Positions 29,997 through 38,667 of a DNA stretch of 42,168 nt are shown here, one piece after another. Source of the DNA: an uncultured Eubacteriales bacterium. Its GTDB lineage: Bacteria > Bacillota > Clostridia > Christensenellales > Borkfalkiaceae. The stretch's first letter is position 1, and each line of letters begins with the position of its first letter. The position numbers and the translations under genes are program-made. The notes below the pieces were generated by a model that was given only the letters and a program-made list of their open reading frames with translations, was not told where the DNA came from and made no database searches. The stretch lies in NCBI GenBank assembly GCA_902465495.1, contig CABQND010000010.1, positions 1 through 42,168 of the forward strand, given 5' to 3'.

Positions 29997-31589
29997 ATGA
30001 AAAAGATCATTCGAAAATTGGTAAGCGCAGTATGTGGAGCGGCTTTGCTTTTCGGACTTGCGGCGTGCGGCGGAGGAGGAGACGGATCTTCGACGACGAT
30101 CGCGTTTTGGGGGTATGGAAACGAAGTTGAAATTCAGCTTACCCGCGAACTTGTCGATGAATTCAACAAGACGAACACATCGGGCATTACCGTCAATTAC
30201 ACGCCTGTCAAGACAGGCGATTACGAACAAAAGATCCAAAACGCATTGGCGGGGCGTTCGGTGCCGGATGTGATCATTGCGGGCGACGGTGAAATCAAAC
30301 CTTGGATCGAGCGCGGGGGGCTTGCGGAACTGGATGAGTTTGCGGCAAACAGCGACGCGATCAATATTGAAGAAATGTATCAGGAAGGAGTATCGCGTTA
30401 CCGCTACGACATTGACCAACGTAAAGGAGGCGAAGGCAAACTGTACGGTATTCTGCGCGACCTGTCGCCGACAGCTCTTTTTTACAACAAAAAAGCATTT
30501 GCCGCAGTGGACATTGAAATTTTGACGCTGAGTGCGGAAGAACAGATGGCGCAGTACGGCACGGATGCGGCGTACTTTGAGCATGAAGGGCAAAAATATT
30601 TCAGCAATCAGATCGCACTGAACTGGGACGAGCTGCTTTCGCTGTCGCAGTATCTGACGAGCAACGCAGATGCGCCGGTGCGCAACGACAGGAGCATCAC
30701 CAAATACGGGATCTATGTGACGAACTGGTTCGGATTCGGTTGGAGCGTGGGCGGCGATTGCCTGAAATGGGTGGAAGACGCGAGCCTGCCGCGCGGCGGG
30801 AAATATGTGTTTACGCTGTTCGACGATACTCCCAATTACAGTGTGAAAGAAGGGGAGACAGTCACAGTCAACGGAACGGAATATGCGGAAGGTGAAATTG
30901 TCGAATACAACGACAAGGGCGCGCTTACGGACGCGGACAAGGCGAAGTGCCGGGAGCTGCCCAGCCAGTTGGATGCCATGGAATATTTTGTGGCATTGTC
31001 TGCGACGCACGGCGTATCTCCCCGCCCTGATGTTACATCGTCCAACTCCAGCCACGGGATTTTCTCATCGGGCCAGGCGGCGATGTTTGCGGCGGGTGTA
31101 AACAGTATGGGTATTTTGCGCAGCACGATTTATCCGGAAGATCATCCGGCAGGGTTTGACTGGGATGTGGCGCCTTGGCCGAAAGCGGAACACGGCATAG
31201 CTTCGGGGCACAGCGGCAGCACAGCGTATTGCATCACCGAAAAGAGCGCGAAAAAGGAAGCCGCGTGGGAATTTATCGAATATGCGGCGGGCGTGGAGGG
31301 CGAAACCAAACTTGCGGGCGCAGGATTTTCTTATCCGAATACGAAAGCGCTTGCGGAAGCTGTTTTTGTTCAGCCTGACCAAAAACCTGCGAACATGGGT
31401 ATCTTTTTGGATGCGGCGGAATATCAGCGCGTTGGCGACTGGGGATATCTGCCGAGTAAAGCGTGGATCAACGAATGGGCAAACGATCTCAACACAAAAG
31501 TGCTGGGCGGGACAATGACGCTGGCAGAGCTTTGCCAGGCGCGCGAGGCGTCGACGCAGGCGATCATCGACGGATATTACGATGAATAG
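29997..31589 (+). CDS. ABC sugar transporter, substrate-binding lipoprotein
   Basis: This 530-residue extracellular solute-binding protein of type 1 has a signal peptide with lipobox LFGLAAC (lipidated Cys at about residue 24), a glycine-rich linker, then FWGYGNEVEIQLTRELVDEF and PDVIIAGDGE, the family's ligand lobes. It is longer than the usual 420-450 residues: extra segments lie around residues 190-310 (EGQKYFSNQIALNWDELLSL; VTVNGTEYAEGEIVEYNDKG). A W- and Y-rich C-terminus forms the closing lobe. It is anchored on the outer face and delivers oligosaccharides to the two permeases that follow. GAGGAGGAAACA precedes the ATG. No ATPase gene lies in the window, so a shared MsmX-type ATPase is expected. 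Confidence 0.92.
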   Translation: MKKIIRKLVSAVCGAALLFGLAACGGGGDGSSTTIAFWGYGNEVEIQLTRELVDEFNKTNTSGITVNYTPVKTGDYEQKIQNALAGRSVPDVIIAGDGEIKPWIERGGLAELDEFAANSDAINIEEMYQEGVSRYRYDIDQRKGGEGKLYGILRDLSPTALFYNKKAFAAVDIEILTLSAEEQMAQYGTDAAYFEHEGQKYFSNQIALNWDELLSLSQYLTSNADAPVRNDRSITKYGIYVTNWFGFGWSVGGDCLKWVEDASLPRGGKYVFTLFDDTPNYSVKEGETVTVNGTEYAEGEIVEYNDKGALTDADKAKCRELPSQLDAMEYFVALSATHGVSPRPDVTSSNSSHGIFSSGQAAMFAAGVNSMGILRSTIYPEDHPAGFDWDVAPWPKAEHGIASGHSGSTAYCITEKSAKKEAAWEFIEYAAGVEGETKLAGAGFSYPNTKALAEAVFVQPDQKPANMGIFLDAAEYQRVGDWGYLPSKAWINEWANDLNTKVLGGTMTLAELCQAREASTQAIIDGYYDE

Positions 31590-32532
31590 AGCGGGAGAAA
31601 ATGCTGTCAAAGAGTCGAAACTGTTCAAACTGGGAATGAACAGGCGCAGAAATATTGCGGGCACGGTATTTGCGATGTCGCCGCTGATCGGTTTTTTTCT
31701 GTTCAGTTTTGTGCCGATGTGCCTGTCGCTGTATATGAGTTTCGGCGAGATGAAGACATTCGACATCTTTGATATCGAGATGGTCGGTTTTGCGAATTAC
31801 ATACACATTTTTACGGAAGATACTCTGTTTTTTAAGAGCATTCTGAATTCGTTTGTGTATGCGATCACGACGGTACTGCTGCGCACCGTGCTGGCGCTTT
31901 TGATCGCGATGCTGCTGCGGAATATCACACACGGTCACAAACTGATCAGCGCGATCCTGTTCATTCCGTTTGTTTGTTCGGTCATTGCGACGTCGGTGAT
32001 GTGGAAATGGGTTTTCGATTATAACTACGGTGTGCTCAATGACCTAATGGATATCTTGGGCCTTCCGCGCGTGGATTGGCTGCATGAAACAAGTACCGCG
32101 ATGGGTGTGATCATTTTGCAGACGGTATGGGGAAATCTCGGGTTCGGCATTATTTTGTACACGGCGGCGTTTGCGGCGGTCAATCGTTCGTATATCGAAG
32201 CTGCGAGCATTGACGGAGCAAGTCGTTTTTGCATCTTTTTCCGTATCGAGTTTCCGATGATCAGCCCGACGACTTTTTATCTGATTGTCATGGGTTTCAT
32301 CAACGCGTTGCAATCGTTTGCAAACTTTTTGGTCATGACGCCCAACGGCGGTCCCGATTATTCGACGCTGACGATGGTCTTTCATGTTTACAATTCCGCG
32401 TTTGGGTATCTGAACTTCGATTACGGCATGGGTTACGCCTCGGCGTTGTCGTGGATTGTCGGAATCATCGTGATCTTGTTCACGGCGGCGAATTTCTGGT
32501 TGGAAAAGAAATGGGTGAACTATGAAGTATAA
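31582..32532 (+). CDS. ABC sugar transporter permease, MalF-like
   Basis: This 316-residue integral membrane protein has six predicted helices and the cytosolic coupling loop EAASIDGASRFCIFFRIEFP (EAA motif), typical of carbohydrate uptake transporter family 1. A 20-residue basic lead precedes the first helix. The gene overlaps its neighbours by eight and eleven bases, so the three transport genes are translated together. Confidence 0.92.
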   Translation: MNRAGENAVKESKLFKLGMNRRRNIAGTVFAMSPLIGFFLFSFVPMCLSLYMSFGEMKTFDIFDIEMVGFANYIHIFTEDTLFFKSILNSFVYAITTVLLRTVLALLIAMLLRNITHGHKLISAILFIPFVCSVIATSVMWKWVFDYNYGVLNDLMDILGLPRVDWLHETSTAMGVIILQTVWGNLGFGIILYTAAFAAVNRSYIEAASIDGASRFCIFFRIEFPMISPTTFYLIVMGFINALQSFANFLVMTPNGGPDYSTLTMVFHVYNSAFGYLNFDYGMGYASALSWIVGIIVILFTAANFWLEKKWVNYEV

Positions 32533-33370
32533 TCAAAAGCATAAAGTACGCAGATATATTATCTTGGCCGTCAATTATTTTATATTGGCATTGTTTTGCC
32601 TGTTTGTTTTGTTGCCGTATCTGATTGTTGTCAGTACTTCGTTTAAGACATTGATGGAATCGACGCGCATTCCTTTCCATTTTATCCCGTGGGAATTTAC
32701 GGTCGATGCTTATGTACAAGTATTGGAAACGGCGGCGATTTGGCGCGGCCTTTTGAACACGTTGATCGTTGTGTCCCCGCCGATGTTTGTAGGTATTTTT
32801 ACCTCCTCTTTGTCGGCGTATGCGTTTTCAAAGATCCAATTTCCCGCATCAAAGGTAATGTTTACCATCCTTTTGATGACGATGATGCTTCCGGGTGTCG
32901 TTACGATGGTTCCCGCTTATGTCATTTACGATTTGCTGGGCTGGATCGATACTTATTGGCCGCTGATGCTTCCGGAAGTATTCGGCGGTATCAGCTGTGT
33001 GTTTTATCTGCGGCAATATTTTAACGGGCTGCCCGATGAATTGGGCGAAGCGGCGCGGCTGGACGGATTGAGTTATTTCGGCACATTTATCTGGATCTTT
33101 CTTCCGCTGGCAAAACCCGCCTGCGTCGCGCAGCTGATCTTATGGTTCGTGGGTGGCTACAACAATTATTTCGGGCCTATGCTGTACTTAAACAGTGAAA
33201 GCCGTTTCACGCTGCAGTTGGTAGTCAATCTGATGAGCAGCGGTTTTGACAACAACTGGCCGAAAGTCATGGCGGCGACGATCATCATGATCGTGCCGAT
33301 GCTCGTATTCTATGTGACGATGCAAAAGTATTTTGTGGAAGGCATCGCCATGTCGGGCCTGAAGGCCTGA
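32522..33370 (+). CDS. ABC sugar transporter permease, MalG-like
   Basis: This 282-residue partner permease has six helices and its own EAA loop (EAARLDGLSYFGTFIWIFLP). It ends with the MalG-like GIAMSGLKA, which closes against the ATPase. It pairs with the preceding MalF-like protein. Confidence 0.92.
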   Translation: MKYNQKHKVRRYIILAVNYFILALFCLFVLLPYLIVVSTSFKTLMESTRIPFHFIPWEFTVDAYVQVLETAAIWRGLLNTLIVVSPPMFVGIFTSSLSAYAFSKIQFPASKVMFTILLMTMMLPGVVTMVPAYVIYDLLGWIDTYWPLMLPEVFGGISCVFYLRQYFNGLPDELGEAARLDGLSYFGTFIWIFLPLAKPACVAQLILWFVGGYNNYFGPMLYLNSESRFTLQLVVNLMSSGFDNNWPKVMAATIIMIVPMLVFYVTMQKYFVEGIAMSGLKA

Positions 33371-33417
33371 AAACGCGCGGAAATACGCGCGAGTGAAGAA
33401 AAAACGCAGGGGGATCT

Positions 33418-34926
33418 ATGAAGAAAAAATTGATGACATTGGCGGCGATACTTTTGACGGCAACGTTGTTCTTCGCTGTTTGCGGGTGCAGCGATTCGTC
33501 GTGGTATTACGATTACACCGATGCGGACCAAGAGTTCAATTCAAAGCTGTTCTACCAAAACGACCGTTCGCTCAGCGGTGCGGATCCGTACATATTGGTT
33601 GCGGACGGATATTACTATCTGTATATTACCGGAAACACATACATACCGGCGTACAGGAGTACAAATCTGACGGATTGGCAAGAACTTGGACCGGTGTTCA
33701 CTCCGGCGCGCGATGCATGGTCGGTGCATAACTTGTGGGCGCCCGAGGTTGTTGCCAAAGATGGAAAGTACTACATGTATTATTCGGGCAGGAACGCGTA
33801 CACGGGAAAAATGGGGATAGGCGTTGCGGTTGCCGATAATCCGGCGGGACCGTTTGCGGAGATCGATACGACGGCGGAAGGCGGTTCGATCGATAGGACA
33901 GTGATGCCCTTCGATTTTGGGTTTACGATGATCGATCCGAACGTATTTATCGACGAAGACGGAAAAATTTACATGTATTTTTCCAAAGACCAGGTCGATC
34001 AGATCAGTAAGATTTGTGTGGCGGAATTGGATGAAGACATGGTCACGGTAAAAGAGGGAACGCTTCGCGAAGATATTATCGAGCCGGAACAGCAGTGGGA
34101 AAATCCCGATTCTTTGCCGCGCTGGAACGAAGCGCCGGAGATGATGAAGCATAACGGAAAGTATTACCTGATGTATTCGGCGAACTATTACCAGAGCCGT
34201 TATTATTCGGTGGGCGTGGCGGTATCCGATTCGCCTGTGGAGGGGTTTGAAAAGGTCGCCTACAACCCCATCCTTGCGGTGGACAGCGAGTGGGAATTCA
34301 CTTCCGGCACGGGTCATAACTGTTGGTTTTGGAGCATAGACGGGAAAGAATTGTTTGTAGCGTATCATTCGCACGCTGACACGGTAGACGGAGGCACCTC
34401 GCGCGTAATTAACTTTGATCGCGCACTGTTTGACGGTGAACGGCTGGTAATCAACGGGCCGACGACTTCGCCGCAGCCGTTGCCTTCGGGGGCAAGCGAG
34501 TATACCAATCTTGCGTCGCAGGCAAAAATCACGGTCAATGGGCAGGAAACGGCGCAGCTTTCGGACAATAGTATCAATTTCCTGTGGAGCGAAAGCAAAG
34601 ACAGCGAACTTGTGCTGAACAAAAAGGCAAAGATCGTACTCACGTTTGAAAAAGAAGTAGACGTGGCGGCGGTCATGATCTGCGACAGTGCGGACTATGC
34701 GCTCTGCGTCGACGACGTGGAAAAGATCGATTTGGGCGATCGTACGATCACCGATTTAAAAATGTCGCCGTCGATGCGCTATGTCGACGAATATGATTAT
34801 GAAGTCAAGATCCCGGGCAGTGCGTTCATTGCGGAATTTTCGCCGGTGCGCACGTCTAAGATCACGATCACGATCAGCGAAGAGGGCGAATTTGCGCTCA
34901 ATGAGATCGTGATCCTGGGCAAATAA
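33418..34926 (+). CDS. Secreted GH43 lipoprotein with C-terminal carbohydrate-binding-like domain
   Basis: This 502-residue protein has an N-terminal signal peptide ending in FFAVCGC, which I read as a lipobox (Cys about residue 24). The GH43 propeller covers about residues 40-365: LSGADPYILVADGYYYLYIT, LWAPEVVAKDGKYYMYYSGR, MIDPNVFIDEDGK and WNEAPEMMKHNGKYYLMYSA carry the Asp, Asp and Glu of the active site. The last 130 residues (from SEYTNLASQAKITVNGQETA) form a beta-sandwich like a discoidin or CBM32-type module. It should trim the same glycan as the cytosolic GH43, but outside the cell. GGGGG precedes the ATG, and a small CGCG hairpin lies in the gap before it. Confidence 0.88.
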   Translation: MKKKLMTLAAILLTATLFFAVCGCSDSSWYYDYTDADQEFNSKLFYQNDRSLSGADPYILVADGYYYLYITGNTYIPAYRSTNLTDWQELGPVFTPARDAWSVHNLWAPEVVAKDGKYYMYYSGRNAYTGKMGIGVAVADNPAGPFAEIDTTAEGGSIDRTVMPFDFGFTMIDPNVFIDEDGKIYMYFSKDQVDQISKICVAELDEDMVTVKEGTLREDIIEPEQQWENPDSLPRWNEAPEMMKHNGKYYLMYSANYYQSRYYSVGVAVSDSPVEGFEKVAYNPILAVDSEWEFTSGTGHNCWFWSIDGKELFVAYHSHADTVDGGTSRVINFDRALFDGERLVINGPTTSPQPLPSGASEYTNLASQAKITVNGQETAQLSDNSINFLWSESKDSELVLNKKAKIVLTFEKEVDVAAVMICDSADYALCVDDVEKIDLGDRTITDLKMSPSMRYVDEYDYEVKIPGSAFIAEFSPVRTSKITITISEEGEFALNEIVILGK

Positions 34927-34940
34927 GGGGGGAAGCAGAT

Positions 34941-37900
34941 ATGGGGAAAAACAGAAAAAGACTGCTCGTATGTCTCGCCGTCATTTTTGTGATCATGCTG
35001 ACAGGTTTTCTTGTTGCGGCATGTTCCAAGGGCGGGGACGAATATTCTTTTGAAAATGCGCGCAAGCCCGATTCGCTTGTGGAGCCGGTCGTTGCCGACG
35101 AAGGGGTTACGATCGACGGCGTTGCAAACGAAAGTTTTTGGGCGGATGCGGGCTTGCTCGAATTTACCGAGCCGCAATACAATATCGGCGTAAAAGTTCG
35201 CGCATATCTGGGCGAGAGCGGCGTGTACATTTACGCAGAGCGCGACGATACCAGCGTGTATTATTCGGACGAAAAGCAATTTTTTGAAAACGATTCGATG
35301 GAGTTCATGATCGATCCGCGCCCCGCGCTGTCGGAGAGTCTGGAAGAGCTGAACAAGGTGGGCGCGCGCGTACGTCCGGACATGGTCCAGATCCGCGTGG
35401 CGGCGAACGGAGACTACACGACGTGGATCGGCCGCAGGATCGGCGATTCCGATTATCAGTGGGCATTTTTCTGGTTGCCCTGTCTGACGGCGGCAAAGGT
35501 AAACGGCGAACTGAACACGCCGGACGCGGCGCAGGGTTTTTCGGTGGAGGTATTTGTACCGTATTCGGTGCTTTTGCTGGATGAAAAACCTTCCGAGATC
35601 GGACTGATGCCCGCGAGCGTGTATGCGCACAGCTTTATGCATTCGACGCGTACATGGTATGCGATCACGGGCATGAACATTGACAGTCCCGCGACGTATG
35701 CCCGTCTGACCGATCAAGGGTTTACGGTGGATGCGAACAATGTCGAGTGTGCGAATGTGCTGGATGCCGATGCGGAGAAAGCGGTCTGGCAGGCGCAAGA
35801 CGCGGTGAAGATGTACGAAGCGGACGAAGCAAATCTGAACAGGACGGAGCGCGCTTCGTTCAAATCCTATCTGGGCGAAGACGGCGTATACGTGCTGGCG
35901 CAGGTATATGACAAGGTCATTACCCGTTACAACTTTGTTATTTGGAACAACGACGGCATTGAATTTTATATCGATGCGAACAACCAGGGCGGCACGTATG
36001 AAGAAAACGTAAAAAGAAACGGATTCTATCGTTTCGCCGTGGACGTGGACGGAAAATACCAGGCAGAAAAAGGGATCACGGGCTTTGTGAACATGCTTCC
36101 CGTATATGCGGCGGTCAAGACGGCGGTGAAGACGGAAACGCTCCCGTCCGAAACGGGGCCGTACGGATACACGTCGCTCACGACATACGAAGTTTTCATT
36201 CCTTACGAAACGATCGGGCTGAGCGAAAAGCCTGCCGAAGTGGGGATGGATTATGCAGTCAAGACGCCCAACGAAATGGCGTTTATTGCAGACAGGCATC
36301 TCAATTATACTGCCGTAATGGAGGCAGACAGCTGGCTGTGGCTGCGCAACCATTATCTGATGACGCCCGACACCTTCTTCCATGTGAACGAAGCGGGGCT
36401 GATCGACGCCGATCCTTTCTACGGGCTGGAGCCTGCATGGCGGGAATGGAGCGATATCGAGCAATATGCGCAGTCGCCCGATCCGAATTATTACAATTAC
36501 CAGGCCTATGCGACGGACGAAGGGATCTGGGTGAAAGCGGTGCAGACGGTGGATACGGTCAAACTGGCGCTGACGGGCGAGGAAGCGGCGAATGCCGCGG
36601 CAGAGAGCCGTGACTATCTTACGCACGTCGATGTAAATATCTGGAATAATAATTTCGGACACGGCGCCAACTCGGCAGGGAGCAATACATATTTCATTCT
36701 CTATCCGAACACTGACCTGTATTGTGCGAACAATAAAAATCTCACGCGTACGGCATATCGGGTGACGGTCAACGACCGAGGCGAAGGTGTAAGCGGACGA
36801 TACGAGATCGTGTACGAACTGTATCTCGGATTTGACAATACAAAAACCACGCCGACGTACATCGACGTCAAGACATATACGCCCGGGTTTGACGGTTATA
36901 CGGCGGGCGTGAACCGCACGGGCACCAACAGCAAGGGCGTGACGTTCTATGCACATCCTACCGAAAAGCGCGAAGTGACCGAAAACGGATTTATCCCCGA
37001 AGTTACGGAAGGCAATTTCAGTTACAGGGCAATATTGGACGATTCAGGGTTTGTCGCGGGGTATTCGATCGCGAAGGCAAACGATGCCGTGATGCCGCAG
37101 ACACTCGAAATTCCCGCAACGTTTAACGGAAAACCTGTCACAACCATTTTGGCAGACGGCTTTAAAGGCTGTACGCAGGTGGAAACGCTTATCATCGGCG
37201 AAAATGTTAAAACGATCGGCAACGGCGCATTCACCGATTGCACGGGACTTCGCAGCGTCGATCTCGGGAATGTTGTCACCATTGAAAACAATGCTTTTAA
37301 TTTGACGAAAAACGGCGCAGAAAACTATTTGACGAGCATTACGCTTCCGTCGACGTTGCGTTCGATCGGGCAATATATATTCCTGAAACGTACCGCGCTT
37401 GCGGAGATCGTCATCCAAGAAGGGATCGAAGAGATCGGAGCGTACGCATTCCGTGCGACCAGCGAAGGCGGCGAAGTGAACAGCGGTTTGCAGAGTATTG
37501 TGTTCCCCGCGAGCGTGAAAACAATCGGGCGTGCGGCACTCTATGGAAACACAGGTCTGAAAGAAGTGACGTTCCTTTCCGAAAGCGCGATGACGATCGG
37601 CGATTCCACGCTGGGCAATTGTTCGGCATTGCAGACGGTGACATTCCATTCTGCGACGCCGCCGACTGTTCCCGCAAATCCCGATACGGGTACAAATGCG
37701 AACGTACTGTTTACGGGAAGCACTCCGGCGAATGCGGGGATCAAAGTTCCCGACGGCGCTGTTGAAACGTATCGTGCGCATCCGGCGTTTGCATCGCGGG
37801 CGAATTACATATATGATTCGTTCATGGATTCGTTTATTTATACGGAAACCTCGGACGGGAGCGGATACGCGATCGCAAAGGGAGCAGGCACGATGCCGGA

Positions 37901-38627
37901 AACTTTGCAGATACCTGACATGTACAACGGGAAACCGGTCACGGAGATCGCTGCCGGCGGCTTTGACGGTTGTTCGGAGATCGTGTCGGTCATCCTTCCC
38001 GGAAGTGTTGTAACGATCGGGAACGCGGCGTTCAGCAACTGCACAAATCTTCGCAGTGTCGACTTAGGCAGCGTTGTGACCATTGAAAACAACGCGTTCA
38101 ACCTGACGACGAACGGTGCGAAAAACTATCTTACGAGCATCACGCTTCCGTCAACGCTCCGCTCGATCGGGCAATATGTGTTCTTAAAACGCACGGCCCT
38201 TGCGGAGATCGTGATCGAAGAAGGGATCGAGGAAATCGGACCGTACGCATTCCGTGCAACCAGCGAAGGCGGAGCCACTGACAGCGGTTTGCAGAGGATT
38301 GTTTTCCCTGCGAGCGTAAAAACAATCGGGCGTGCTGCGCTCTACGCGAATACGGGACTGAAAGAAGTCACTTTCCTTTCCGAAGACGCTATGACGATCG
38401 GCGATATCACGCTGGGCAATTGTTCGTCGCTGGAAAAGGTGACGTTCCGTTCCGCAGTGCCGCCGACGGTGCCCGGAAACAACGGGATAAACGTCAACGT
38501 ATTGATGAACGGCACTACGCCCGACGACGTTGCGATCTTTGTTCCGGCCGACGCTGTGGCGGCATATAAAGCGCATCCCGCGTTCTCTGCGAGGGCAGAT
38601 TATATAGCAGCAGATTCGGAAAATTGA
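34941..38627 (+). CDS. Large surface lipoprotein: CBM9-like domains plus duplicated leucine-rich blocks
   Basis: The product has 1228 residues. A signal peptide ends in GFLVAAC (lipobox). Two to three CBM9-like sugar-binding modules follow: about residues 45-265 (VTIDGVANESFWADAGLLEF), 270-500 (VWQAQDAVKMYEADEANLNR) and 500-680. Two tandem BspA-type leucine-rich blocks of about 265 residues each then run from about 693 to the end. The blocks match over long stretches (for example TSITLPSTLRSIGQY and FPASVKTIGRAALY in both), which points to a fairly recent internal duplication. Probably it binds glycan or host ligands and holds the locus enzymes near the substrate. No catalytic motif is seen. 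Confidence 0.8.
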   Translation: MGKNRKRLLVCLAVIFVIMLTGFLVAACSKGGDEYSFENARKPDSLVEPVVADEGVTIDGVANESFWADAGLLEFTEPQYNIGVKVRAYLGESGVYIYAERDDTSVYYSDEKQFFENDSMEFMIDPRPALSESLEELNKVGARVRPDMVQIRVAANGDYTTWIGRRIGDSDYQWAFFWLPCLTAAKVNGELNTPDAAQGFSVEVFVPYSVLLLDEKPSEIGLMPASVYAHSFMHSTRTWYAITGMNIDSPATYARLTDQGFTVDANNVECANVLDADAEKAVWQAQDAVKMYEADEANLNRTERASFKSYLGEDGVYVLAQVYDKVITRYNFVIWNNDGIEFYIDANNQGGTYEENVKRNGFYRFAVDVDGKYQAEKGITGFVNMLPVYAAVKTAVKTETLPSETGPYGYTSLTTYEVFIPYETIGLSEKPAEVGMDYAVKTPNEMAFIADRHLNYTAVMEADSWLWLRNHYLMTPDTFFHVNEAGLIDADPFYGLEPAWREWSDIEQYAQSPDPNYYNYQAYATDEGIWVKAVQTVDTVKLALTGEEAANAAAESRDYLTHVDVNIWNNNFGHGANSAGSNTYFILYPNTDLYCANNKNLTRTAYRVTVNDRGEGVSGRYEIVYELYLGFDNTKTTPTYIDVKTYTPGFDGYTAGVNRTGTNSKGVTFYAHPTEKREVTENGFIPEVTEGNFSYRAILDDSGFVAGYSIAKANDAVMPQTLEIPATFNGKPVTTILADGFKGCTQVETLIIGENVKTIGNGAFTDCTGLRSVDLGNVVTIENNAFNLTKNGAENYLTSITLPSTLRSIGQYIFLKRTALAEIVIQEGIEEIGAYAFRATSEGGEVNSGLQSIVFPASVKTIGRAALYGNTGLKEVTFLSESAMTIGDSTLGNCSALQTVTFHSATPPTVPANPDTGTNANVLFTGSTPANAGIKVPDGAVETYRAHPAFASRANYIYDSFMDSFIYTETSDGSGYAIAKGAGTMPETLQIPDMYNGKPVTEIAAGGFDGCSEIVSVILPGSVVTIGNAAFSNCTNLRSVDLGSVVTIENNAFNLTTNGAKNYLTSITLPSTLRSIGQYVFLKRTALAEIVIEEGIEEIGPYAFRATSEGGATDSGLQRIVFPASVKTIGRAALYANTGLKEVTFLSEDAMTIGDITLGNCSSLEKVTFRSAVPPTVPGNNGINVNVLMNGTTPDDVAIFVPADAVAAYKAHPAFSARADYIAADSEN
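37015..38610 (+). repeat. Intragenic tandem duplication, two blocks of about 790 bases
   Basis: Block 1 (about 37015-37800) and block 2 (about 37825-38610) encode homologous leucine-rich segments with the same order of motifs. Differences cluster at third codon positions and in the linkers, so the copies have had time to diverge or to be selected. Confidence 0.7.
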
Positions 38628-38667
38628 CCGAACTAATATTAAAAAACGACAGGAGAGAATATCAATC

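Noticed and set aside
34797..36956. 719-codon minus-strand ORF
   Set aside because: Shadow of the real lipoprotein gene; its composition is Arg, His and Val-rich, and it spans two plus-strand genes.
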